64,000 nucleotides of DNA from Bacteroidota bacterium (GTDB lineage: Bacteria > Bacteroidota > Bacteroidia > Bacteroidales > CAIWKO01): assembly GCA_037133915.1 (NCBI GenBank), contig JBAXND010000003.1, positions 80,233 through 144,232 of the forward strand, written 5' to 3'. The notes below the pieces were generated by a model. That model saw nothing but the letters and a program-made list of their open reading frames with translations, did no database searches and was not told the origin of the DNA. The position numbers and the translations under genes were made by a program. Positions 25,429 to 33,924 of this stretch are shown here, piece by piece. Every line of letters starts with the position of its first letter. Within the stretch, counting starts at the first letter, position 1.

Positions 25429-27900
25429 ATGGAGACAAACGAAAATAATAACAATACAGATATCCTGACAAATACTCAGGAACATGAAACATTCGTGCAT
25501 CCCGCAGCTGACGTTGCAAAGGACGTTCCACTGAAATTTGTGGGACAATCTGTAACGCGCATTGACGGTCTTGAAAAAATGACCGGCGCTGCGCTTTATG
25601 CGGATGACCTTGACTTCGGACCGACGCTGCTTCATGCACAGATTGTAGAAAGCACAAAAGCACATGCCATCATTAAAAGCATTGATTTTGCTGATGCTGC
25701 AAAAATTGAAGGCGTTGTTGCCGTATTCACGGGCAAGGATTTTCCTTTCAAATTCGGTCTTTATATGAAAGATCGTTTCGTGTTTGCACAGGATAAAGTG
25801 CGCTTTATCGGAGAACAGGTGGCAGCAGTGGTTGCCCGTGATCCAAAGATTGCAAAGCGTGCGGCAAAACTTGTTAAGGTGGAGTATGAAGAACTTCCCG
25901 AAATGCTTGACCAGTTGAAAGCACTGGAGCCGGGTGCAACCCTGCTTCATCCTGAACTCGCCGATTATCCTCATGTGCCCTGGTTTTTCCCTCAGGCAAA
26001 TACCAATATCGCACATCACCGTAAGGTGCGCAAAGGCAATACAGAGAGCGCTTTCGCAGAAGCGGATTTTGTGCTTGAAGATACTTATAATGTGCCTCGT
26101 TACGCGCATTGCGCCATTGAATTCCATTCAGCAATCGGTAAAGTTGACCATTCGGGAAGGCTTACGGTATGGGCATCATCACAATCGCCCAATACGCAGC
26201 GTAATCTTTTTGCAGAAGCGCTCTCATCATTGGGCTATTCGCATAAAGACGTCCGCGTAATTGCGCCTTATGTAGGTGGAGGATTTGGCGGAAAGGCGGG
26301 AGTTACCATGGAGATTCTTGCTGCCGCACTTGCAACCAAACTCAAAGGTTATCCTGTAAAGATTATGTGGTCGCGTGAACAGGAATTTTATAATACGTAT
26401 CAGAGACTGGGCGTTGTTGCAAAATTGAAAATTGGTGTTAAGAACGACGGCACCCTGGTAGCACTCGACCATCGCTTATACTGGGATGCGGGCGCTTATG
26501 TTGAATATGGTGCCAATGTTGTAAATTCTGTGGGGCTTTCCGCTACCGGTCCATACCGAATTCCAAATGTCTCTATCGATTCATTCTGCATTTATACCAA
26601 TCTGCCTCCGGGAGGCGCATACCGCGGATTCGGTTATTCGGAGTTTTTATTCGGTCTCGAATCGCACATGACACGCATCGCCAATCATCTGGGCATCGAC
26701 CCTGTTGAAATAAGAAGACGCAATGCCATTAATGAAGGTGATACTCTCGCATACGGTGCGCACATGAATCCTAACGGTATGCAGCAGTGTATCGATAAGG
26801 TGGTGAAAGAAATTGAATGGGGTAAGAAAGAAATTTCCAAAGACCCTAACAAGGTGCTGGGAAAAGGTTTTTCACTCTTGTGGAAAGCGCCTGCCATGCC
26901 ACCCAACGCATCATCGTCGGCATTTCTGAAATTCAATGAAGATGCTTCACTCAATATTTTAATTTCCGGAATGGATATCGGACAGGGCCTGCTTACCGTA
27001 ATGGCGCAGGTTGCTGCTGAAGTGTTGTCAATTCCGCCTTCAAAGATTCGCGTTGAACTTCCCGATACCGACCGTAATCCATACGAATGGCAAACGGTGG
27101 GTTCGCATGTTACCTGGGGCTGTGGCAATGCCGTAAAACTGGCCGCTATTGATGCACGCGATCAGATATTCAAACTGGTGGAACGTGCGCTGGATATTCC
27201 GTTTGATACATTATTCCTTGAAGATGAATGCGTGAAGAGCACTTCAAAATCCGGATGGGAACTGCCGTTGCGCAGTTTTGTTATCAACGGTATCATGAAA
27301 GAAGACGGTACTTTTAAGGGTGGCCCGATAAACGGTCGCGGTACATTTATGCCGGAGTTTACTTCAACCAATGCCGATCCGGAAACCAGTCAGGGCGGGC
27401 ACCCCAATGTGCATTATACTGTTGGTGCTGCCGCACTGTTACTCGAAATAGATAAAGTTACCGGCAAAATGAAAGTGCTGAAAGTCGCCGAAGCGCTGGA
27501 TGTCGGAAAAGCAATCAATCCGGATTTGGTAAAAGGCCAAATTGTGGGTGGCATTGTGCAAGGCCTGGCAACCGTGCTTTATGAGGATATGCGTTTTGAC
27601 AGCAGAGGCAAAATGCTGAATCCAAACTTCACCGATTACAAACTTCCTACTTCACTTGACACGCCCGATGAAATAGTTTCTATAATTGTGGAAGTGGCGC
27701 AGCCCGACGGTCCATACGGTGCTCGTGGTGTGGGTGAGCATACGATGCTGCCTGCCGCTCCGATGATTGCAAACGCTGTTGAAGATGCACTGGGTATTCG
27801 CATTAAATCAATGCCTATTACGGCCGAAAAAGTGGCAATGGCCATCATCGAAAAAGCGAAACAGGAAAAGTTAGTGAACCCGGAAAATAACGATCAGTAG
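25429..27900 (+). CDS. Molybdenum hydroxylase molybdopterin-binding catalytic subunit
   Basis: 823-residue large subunit. After a polar N-terminal extension of about 35 residues, the domain starts with VGQSVTRIDGLEKMTGAALY. The Mo-cofactor loops VGGGFGGKAG and PPGGAYRGFGYSEF are present, as is the late GARGVGEHTMLPAAP with the catalytic glutamate. The AYRGFG loop has Arg where xanthine dehydrogenase has its substrate-orienting arginine, which suits an oxygenated N-heterocycle better than CO (CO dehydrogenase has a Cys loop). No cofactor-insertion gene (XdhC/MocA type) is adjacent. The reaction, hydroxylation of a heteroaromatic carbon, is from the family; the substrate is inferred from neighbours. 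Confidence 0.9.
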   Translation: METNENNNNTDILTNTQEHETFVHPAADVAKDVPLKFVGQSVTRIDGLEKMTGAALYADDLDFGPTLLHAQIVESTKAHAIIKSIDFADAAKIEGVVAVFTGKDFPFKFGLYMKDRFVFAQDKVRFIGEQVAAVVARDPKIAKRAAKLVKVEYEELPEMLDQLKALEPGATLLHPELADYPHVPWFFPQANTNIAHHRKVRKGNTESAFAEADFVLEDTYNVPRYAHCAIEFHSAIGKVDHSGRLTVWASSQSPNTQRNLFAEALSSLGYSHKDVRVIAPYVGGGFGGKAGVTMEILAAALATKLKGYPVKIMWSREQEFYNTYQRLGVVAKLKIGVKNDGTLVALDHRLYWDAGAYVEYGANVVNSVGLSATGPYRIPNVSIDSFCIYTNLPPGGAYRGFGYSEFLFGLESHMTRIANHLGIDPVEIRRRNAINEGDTLAYGAHMNPNGMQQCIDKVVKEIEWGKKEISKDPNKVLGKGFSLLWKAPAMPPNASSSAFLKFNEDASLNILISGMDIGQGLLTVMAQVAAEVLSIPPSKIRVELPDTDRNPYEWQTVGSHVTWGCGNAVKLAAIDARDQIFKLVERALDIPFDTLFLEDECVKSTSKSGWELPLRSFVINGIMKEDGTFKGGPINGRGTFMPEFTSTNADPETSQGGHPNVHYTVGAAALLLEIDKVTGKMKVLKVAEALDVGKAINPDLVKGQIVGGIVQGLATVLYEDMRFDSRGKMLNPNFTDYKLPTSLDTPDEIVSIIVEVAQPDGPYGARGVGEHTMLPAAPMIANAVEDALGIRIKSMPITAEKVAMAIIEKAKQEKLVNPENNDQ

Positions 27901-27911
27901 AAATATATTTG

Positions 27912-29102
27912 ATGAGCAAACCACTTGAGAATGTAAAAATACTTGACCTGACACGAGTGCTTGCAGGTCCTTTCTGTACCATGATACTGAACGACCTCGG
28001 CGCTTATGTGCTCAAGGTTGAAATGCCCGAAACCGGCGATGACTCGCGCGCATTCGGCCCGTTCAAAAACGAGCAGAGCCTTTATTTTGTGAGCATCAAC
28101 CGCGGCAAGGACAGCATCTCGCTGAATCTGAAAACAGAAAAAGGACGTAAGATACTGAAGCAACTGGTTGAGAAATTTGATGTGATTATTGAAAACTACA
28201 GACCGGGGACTATGGAAAAACTCGGGCTCGGTTACGAAACACTCAAAGAAGTAAATCCTGCTATTATTTATGCCGCATCCTCCGGATTTGGCCATACAGG
28301 ACCGGATTCGCAGAAACCTGCGTACGATATTTTAGCGCAGGCGATGGGCGGTGTGATGAGCATCACCGGCTGGCCCGATTCACCGCCAACCCGTGTCGGT
28401 ATGTCCCTGGGCGATATCACTGCATCATTGTACACTGCCATTGGCATTAATGCCGCATTATACCACCGTGCACTTACGGGTCGCGGACAAAAGATAGACG
28501 TTAGCATGCTCGACTGTCAGGTTTCTATTTTAGAAAATGCACTGGCGCGCTTTCAGGTCGATGGCACTTCGCCCAAACCGCTTGGAAATCGTCATCCGAC
28601 CATTTCACCCTTTCAGGCATTCAAAGCTAAAGACGAATATCTTGTCATAGCATTGGGCAACGACAGTTTGTGGGATAAGTTCTGCTGTTGCATTGAACAT
28701 ACTGAACTGATTAAAGATTCTCGTTTTGTGACCAACGCGCTGCGTACAAAAAATGTCGGTGAGCTTGCCGTTATCATTGAAGGCATACTGGGAACGAAGA
28801 ATGCAGAGCATTGGTATAACATTTTTGAAAAAGCACAGATTCCTTACAGCCCCATCAATACCATTGATAAGGTGGTTACCAACCGACAGGTTTTGTCGCG
28901 CAATATGATTGTTGAAGTGGAAGATAAAAAGGCGGGCATGGTAAAGATTGCCGGAAATCCTATAAAGATGACCAGTGTTCCCGAACGCACCTACCGCGAT
29001 CCTGCTCCCGAAGTGGGAGAACACAACGACCTGATATTTGGTGACCTTTTAGGATACAGTCCTGTGGAAATTGAAAGGCTTAAAGCCGAAGGAGTGATAT
29101 GA
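27912..29102 (+). CDS. Class III CoA-transferase (CaiB/BaiF/Frc family)
   Basis: Transfers CoA between carboxylic acids. From ATG 27912 (a TTG one codon earlier is possible) it has 396 residues. The N-terminal LDLTRVLAGPFCTMILNDLGA and RPGTMEKLGLGYETL are family hallmarks. Asp168 in MSLGDITAS aligns with the aspartate that forms the acyl intermediate in formyl-CoA:oxalate CoA-transferase. It follows the Mo subunit by 11 bases and overlaps the amidase gene by 4, placing CoA activation of a carboxylic acid product in the same pathway. A small dicarboxylate such as malonate or oxalate is my inference. Confidence 0.9.
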   Translation: MSKPLENVKILDLTRVLAGPFCTMILNDLGAYVLKVEMPETGDDSRAFGPFKNEQSLYFVSINRGKDSISLNLKTEKGRKILKQLVEKFDVIIENYRPGTMEKLGLGYETLKEVNPAIIYAASSGFGHTGPDSQKPAYDILAQAMGGVMSITGWPDSPPTRVGMSLGDITASLYTAIGINAALYHRALTGRGQKIDVSMLDCQVSILENALARFQVDGTSPKPLGNRHPTISPFQAFKAKDEYLVIALGNDSLWDKFCCCIEHTELIKDSRFVTNALRTKNVGELAVIIEGILGTKNAEHWYNIFEKAQIPYSPINTIDKVVTNRQVLSRNMIVEVEDKKAGMVKIAGNPIKMTSVPERTYRDPAPEVGEHNDLIFGDLLGYSPVEIERLKAEGVI

Positions 29103-30403
29103 CCTTAATTGCATCCATGCCGCTTGCAGTAACCGCTTCGAAACTCAGAAGCGGCGAGCTCAATTTGATATATTTTATAAATTCACTGTGCGATCGTATC
29201 GAATTATTTGATCCGCAGATAAACGCATTCCTGCCTGAAATGGGGCGTCGCGAACGCCTTTTGAAAGAAGCAGACACCCTGCTGAAACGATATCCGGACC
29301 CTGATACGCGGCCATTATTCTTCGGGATTCCGATAGGAGTGAAGGATATTTTTCGTGCTGATGGTTTTGAAACACATTGCGGTTCCGCTTTGCCCGAAAC
29401 CTTGTTTCGTGGTACCGAGGCTGCATCGGTAAGTCGCCTGAAGGAGCTGGGAGCACTCGTTGCCGGCAAGGTGGTAACGACTGAATTTGCCTACTTCGAA
29501 CCGGGACCGACAAAGAATCCGCATAATATTGAACATACACCGGGTGGTTCAAGCAGCGGCTCTGCTGCTGTGGTTGCTGCGGGCTTGCTGCCTTTTGCTT
29601 TCGGCACGCAAACAATAGGTTCGGTAGTTCGTCCTGCTGCCTTTTGCGGTGTGTTTGGTTACAAACCAACCTACGGAAGAATTGATGCGTCAGGCGTGAT
29701 ACCTTTTTCTGTTTCGGCAGACCATATCGGTTTTTTTACACAGGATATGGAGGGTGTCGTTTTAGCCGCATCTGTGCTTTGCAATAAATGGAATGAAGAA
29801 ATAGCGCTGACCGCAGATAAAATTGCACTTGGTATTCCTTGCGGAAGGTATTTTGAACAGGCTTCTGACGAGATAAAAAATATTTTTATCGCTCAAACCG
29901 AAGCCCTGAAGCATGCTGGATTTGTTATAAAAGAAGTTGACCTTTTTGAAGATATTGAAGAAATTAATCGCGTCCATCGCCTGATGGTTGCTGCTGAAAT
30001 GGCCGAAGTGCACAAGGGCTGGTTCAAAGAAAATGAAGCGCTGTACAGGCAAAAAACATGGGACCTTATTGTAGAAGGATTCGACATCTGCAGCAGCGAT
30101 TTGCACGATGCCATTAACGGTCGTTTTAAACTCAGAGACCGTATTGAGGCCGCAAAAGCAGAATATGGTATTGACCTGTGGGTGACACCTGCCACCATAA
30201 CACCTGCCACACACGGACTGGAGTCAACAGGCAGCCCCTTGATGAGCCTTCCGTGGACGTATGCCGGATTGCCCTCACTCAATATTCCAGGCTGGAAGAA
30301 TGATGAAGGTCTCCCGGTAGGATTGCAGTTTACCGGTTCATTTAACCGTGATGAAACCTTCTTATTGCAGTGCGCGGTAGTTCATGCCGCGTTGAGTGCC
30401 TGA
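29099..30403 (+). CDS. Amidase-signature family hydrolase
   Basis: 434 residues with the Ser-cisSer-Lys triad: Lys82 in GVKDIF, Ser151 in GGSSSGSA, and nucleophile Ser175 in GTQTIGSVVRPA. The Gln in that last motif, where many relatives have Asp, occurs in subgroups acting on small amides. The family includes amidohydrolases for malonamate, biuret, ureido acids and aryl amides, so the substrate is open. It overlaps the CoA-transferase gene (ATGA) and ends the operon, converging on the M4 peptidase gene. A job releasing ammonia from an amide acid before CoA activation fits the neighbourhood. Confidence 0.9.
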   Translation: MTLIASMPLAVTASKLRSGELNLIYFINSLCDRIELFDPQINAFLPEMGRRERLLKEADTLLKRYPDPDTRPLFFGIPIGVKDIFRADGFETHCGSALPETLFRGTEAASVSRLKELGALVAGKVVTTEFAYFEPGPTKNPHNIEHTPGGSSSGSAAVVAAGLLPFAFGTQTIGSVVRPAAFCGVFGYKPTYGRIDASGVIPFSVSADHIGFFTQDMEGVVLAASVLCNKWNEEIALTADKIALGIPCGRYFEQASDEIKNIFIAQTEALKHAGFVIKEVDLFEDIEEINRVHRLMVAAEMAEVHKGWFKENEALYRQKTWDLIVEGFDICSSDLHDAINGRFKLRDRIEAAKAEYGIDLWVTPATITPATHGLESTGSPLMSLPWTYAGLPSLNIPGWKNDEGLPVGLQFTGSFNRDETFLLQCAVVHAALSA

Positions 30404-30436
30404 GTAATCCTTTATTGAACATCTCCCGTATAACAC

Positions 30437-33400
30437 CTATTCTTTAGCAATCTTGCGGATATAACTGCCTTCTGAATTCTTCAGCTCAACGAAATAAATA
30501 CCGCGGGCGAGTTTCTCAACATCAATAACCTTGACACTCTGCCCCTGTGCCGTGGTGAATTGTTCAGTATATACATTACGTCCGGTTACATCGGTGAGGT
30601 TAACCAGAGCGTTGGCGATGGTTGTTGAAGTAAAGCTCAGATTGAGTTTTTCTGTAACAGGGTTAGGATAAATGCTCAGGTCACGGATGCTGCCGAATTC
30701 CTGAACACTGCCGCAGGGATATACGAGGGCTGTATCAGCAATGCGTGCACTAATACAGGTTGGTTCCTGAACTTCCCAGTCGTAGAAATAATAATAATTG
30801 CCAAACACATTATAAGGTGGAAGTGAGGCACTGGATTGTGTGATGCTGAATAAACCCGCGGTTGTATATGGATAAGTGGCGGCGCCATTATTGTCGCGCC
30901 ACAGATTTGGATATCCATCGCCTACGAGCTGGAAACCGGTTCCGACAGGTACATTGAAATTTAACGTAACACGGCTCTGCCCATCAGGTACATTCACGGT
31001 GAGGGATTGCAAAATGCTCTGAGATGAGTTTCTCAGGAGAATTGTACGGTTGCCTGCACCCGTTGCATATACTTTTACCGAAACAATGGTTAAAGGAACG
31101 TAGGTGTCAAAAATCTCATAATGAATATTGCTCTGATTGCCGTAATATCCGCCACTTCCATTATTGGTTTTACCGCCATAAACCGAAGGATTGGCTTGTT
31201 TGTCTTCAACATAATATACCGTTGTGGTACTGATTACGGGGGTAATAAATGTTCCGCCTGAATTTAAAAGATTTCCGCCAATGGCTGCATCATACCAATC
31301 GAGGCTGCCGGTTCCGGTTGCTGTGAGTGTAACCTGTCCGGAGTCACATACTGAGCCTCCCGTAACTGCCGGGGCTGCCGGTAAATTTGTGGTTATATAA
31401 CTTGTTTTTGTTTCGGTATCGGTGCCAAAACTATTTCCTGAAGTCAACGAAACAGTAAATGTACCAATGCTTGTAAACGCGTGTAAAGGGTTTTGTACTG
31501 TTGATGAAGTCCCGTCACCAAAATCCCACAAACAGCTTGTTGGGGCGTTTGTTGACATGTCTGTGAATTGAACAAGACCAATACAGCTTGTTGTTACATC
31601 AGCTTCGAAATTAGCTGCAGGAGCCGCATTTGGTAAATTGCACTGCCATGTAGCTTTGAATCCTGATTTCACCAGCCCCTGGTCGGTGGTCTGGCGAATG
31701 GTGATGCTGCTGGCTGTGGAAGTTATGATTCCTCCATTTGGAAGGTTGGTGCCGTCGTATTGACCTATCAGCGGGCTGTTTACTGTGGGGCCGTTGTATA
31801 CATACAGGTAATCAAAGCCCGATTCGAAATCAAAAGCGCTGAACGTAAGTGTTACGGAAGATGCTCCTGCAGGCGAAATCGTGATGTGTCCGTCTGTGTC
31901 GTTCGAATAATCGCCGTTTTCGCCGCCGCTGTCAAACAATGAACCGGTGCAACATGTAAGTAACGGACCTGCTCCGGTTGCCGGAACAGATGCAATATTC
32001 GAATTGCCGGGATCGATGCTGATAAATGCTGTATTGGTAAGACTGTCTTTTCCGCAAACGCCTCCATCGGCAACAAGTTTTACATCATACGTTCCTGCGG
32101 CAGCATAAGTGTGTGATGGGCTTGAGGTGGTAGTATTTGCGCCATCACCAAAATCCCATTTGTAGGTTTGGGCATTTGTTGAATTATTAATAAAATTGAC
32201 TGTTACGGGTGCAGAACAGAAAGTCTGAAAATCAGAGGAAAAGTCAACAGTAACATTGGGCGAATATATACCGCCAACACCAACCGCATACCATGCGTTT
32301 GTTACAGCTTCGACTTTTGGAGTGCATCCTCCAAAAAGGTCTGTTGCAGAAACAATGCTGTAAAAACGAGCGTCGGCATAGCCCGATGAGGGTGTGAGAT
32401 AAATCGTAAGAGTGCGGAATGCAACGGCAGCGGCCGAATCTATTCCAATGCCGGTAACGTTATACGCATTGCCGATATCGTTGGTGCCGCTACCGCCTTG
32501 CGATGTGAGATAAAACCAATGGCTGAGTACGGTACTGTTCTGATGAACTTCCTGACCCGGATCCCAGTTCGTACCAAGATACGTATCCGGATTTTGTGTG
32601 GCATTCGGGTTGGCAATATTTCTAAGGGCAACGCCTATATCTTCTCCTTCGGTCCAGTTGCCTGTTTGCAACGGAGGCTTCGCATAAATCTCAATGGCAG
32701 TTCCAAAAACATCGCTGTACCCTTCGCTCAATGCTCCCGATTCATCAGCATATACCAGGTTTGCCGTAAAATTTGTCAGTCCGTGTGTAATTTCATGACC
32801 ACAAATATCAAGTGTTGTAAAGGCGGTCATTGTGCCGTCACCGTCGCCATATGTCATGCGTGTGCCATCCCAGAAGGCATTTGCATAATTTGCATCGTAG
32901 TGTATATAACTCAAAAGTGCTAAACCGTTTCCGTCTATGCTGTTCCGCCCGAACTTCGTAAAATAATAATCATAGGTTTTTTCTGAACTCCAGTGAGCGT
33001 CACCTGCTACCTCATCCTGATTCGCATTCGCATTATTCCAGTAATTATCTGCATCGGTGAAATCAACGGCAGCATTGTAATCCGTGCCTGTATTCATATC
33101 AAAGGTTTGGATGCCGCCACCACGACCGGTTTCGCGTAAACGATACTGTCCAGGTGCCGTTGAGTCAGTAGTAATTGTCCGTGTTTGATTGTATTTTGTA
33201 ACTGCCTGTCCGGGCACATCGGTTGTATAAAGTTTATTTTGACGTGCAATTATTTTTCCCGTTTCTGCATCCACAAAAACATCTTCGCGCAGCAAGGGCT
33301 CTTTGGCATAGATATCAAAACGCCAGGCGTAATTATAGGATGTTCCCGATTTGAATATTTCAATTTTTCCTGTCGGGAAATAGCTGGCATCCGGTGTGCC

Positions 33401-33916
33401 TTTGTATTGTTTTATCCACTTCTCATCCGAAGGACTCTGCCACATATATGTGTTAGCATTTACCGTGGTCAGTGCAAGATTCAGTGCTGTATTTTCAGAA
33501 AGTGTTGACACATTCCCGATATTCATGCTGCTGTGAATAGTGCCGTTTATAGAGGCAATCTTGCCATTTTTTGTATGAACGATAAAAATACCGTCGTTAA
33601 CCGGAATGTTGTTGAAGGTTTGCTGATAGCGATAATGAATCATCCCTATGAGGTCCTGTTCTGTTGACAGTAATACAAATCCCATGGTGGGTGAAACCCT
33701 GAGATTCGTGTTGAGCCAATTGCCCAAATCTTTCATCTCCGGTTGCGCTGTTTCGCTGAATTTAATAAAGGTTGGATTTTCAGCACCGGCTTCCATGCGT
33801 ATCATTTCGCTTCCGCGGATTTTTGCACGTGCATCCTTACCGTAAATAACTTGCGAAAAGCTCGCATAAGGCAGTAACATTGTTACAACCAGCAATAATA
33901 AAACGTTATTTTTCAT
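30437..33916 (-). CDS. Secreted M4 (thermolysin-type) metallopeptidase with PKD, CUB and T9SS sorting domains
   Basis: 1159 residues. A signal peptide (to about 21) and a fungalysin/thermolysin-type propeptide (to about 240) precede an M4 catalytic domain: zinc ligands His374, His378 (HEITH) and Glu398, with the later active-site His in EVHQNST. Then come a PKD domain (YKWDFGDGANTTTSSPSH), a CUB-like domain (FDYLYVYNG), a second PKD (CLWDFGDGTSSTVQ), an Ig-like segment and a C-terminal type A T9SS sorting domain (SIYPNPVTEKLNLSF...ARGIYFVEL). It should be exported by Sec, carried across the outer membrane by T9SS and act on extracellular protein. Its start is 8 bases after the stop of the 2002-residue paralogue, suggesting duplication and cotranscription. 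Confidence 0.93.
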   Translation of the reverse strand: MKNNVLLLLVVTMLLPYASFSQVIYGKDARAKIRGSEMIRMEAGAENPTFIKFSETAQPEMKDLGNWLNTNLRVSPTMGFVLLSTEQDLIGMIHYRYQQTFNNIPVNDGIFIVHTKNGKIASINGTIHSSMNIGNVSTLSENTALNLALTTVNANTYMWQSPSDEKWIKQYKGTPDASYFPTGKIEIFKSGTSYNYAWRFDIYAKEPLLREDVFVDAETGKIIARQNKLYTTDVPGQAVTKYNQTRTITTDSTAPGQYRLRETGRGGGIQTFDMNTGTDYNAAVDFTDADNYWNNANANQDEVAGDAHWSSEKTYDYYFTKFGRNSIDGNGLALLSYIHYDANYANAFWDGTRMTYGDGDGTMTAFTTLDICGHEITHGLTNFTANLVYADESGALSEGYSDVFGTAIEIYAKPPLQTGNWTEGEDIGVALRNIANPNATQNPDTYLGTNWDPGQEVHQNSTVLSHWFYLTSQGGSGTNDIGNAYNVTGIGIDSAAAVAFRTLTIYLTPSSGYADARFYSIVSATDLFGGCTPKVEAVTNAWYAVGVGGIYSPNVTVDFSSDFQTFCSAPVTVNFINNSTNAQTYKWDFGDGANTTTSSPSHTYAAAGTYDVKLVADGGVCGKDSLTNTAFISIDPGNSNIASVPATGAGPLLTCCTGSLFDSGGENGDYSNDTDGHITISPAGASSVTLTFSAFDFESGFDYLYVYNGPTVNSPLIGQYDGTNLPNGGIITSTASSITIRQTTDQGLVKSGFKATWQCNLPNAAPAANFEADVTTSCIGLVQFTDMSTNAPTSCLWDFGDGTSSTVQNPLHAFTSIGTFTVSLTSGNSFGTDTETKTSYITTNLPAAPAVTGGSVCDSGQVTLTATGTGSLDWYDAAIGGNLLNSGGTFITPVISTTTVYYVEDKQANPSVYGGKTNNGSGGYYGNQSNIHYEIFDTYVPLTIVSVKVYATGAGNRTILLRNSSQSILQSLTVNVPDGQSRVTLNFNVPVGTGFQLVGDGYPNLWRDNNGAATYPYTTAGLFSITQSSASLPPYNVFGNYYYFYDWEVQEPTCISARIADTALVYPCGSVQEFGSIRDLSIYPNPVTEKLNLSFTSTTIANALVNLTDVTGRNVYTEQFTTAQGQSVKVIDVEKLARGIYFVELKNSEGSYIRKIAKE

Positions 33917-33924
33917 AGTTTGCG

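Noticed and set aside
25351..26127. 258-codon minus-strand frame
   Set aside because: Antisense to the 2Fe-2S and Mo subunit genes, whose motifs are intact; Cys/His-rich composition typical of a shadow frame.
24083..27900. Calling the molybdenum hydroxylase a xanthine dehydrogenase of purine catabolism
   Set aside because: No uricase, allantoinase, guanine deaminase or XdhC-like gene is nearby, and the amidase, CoA-transferase and cyclase neighbours do not fit a standard purine pathway.
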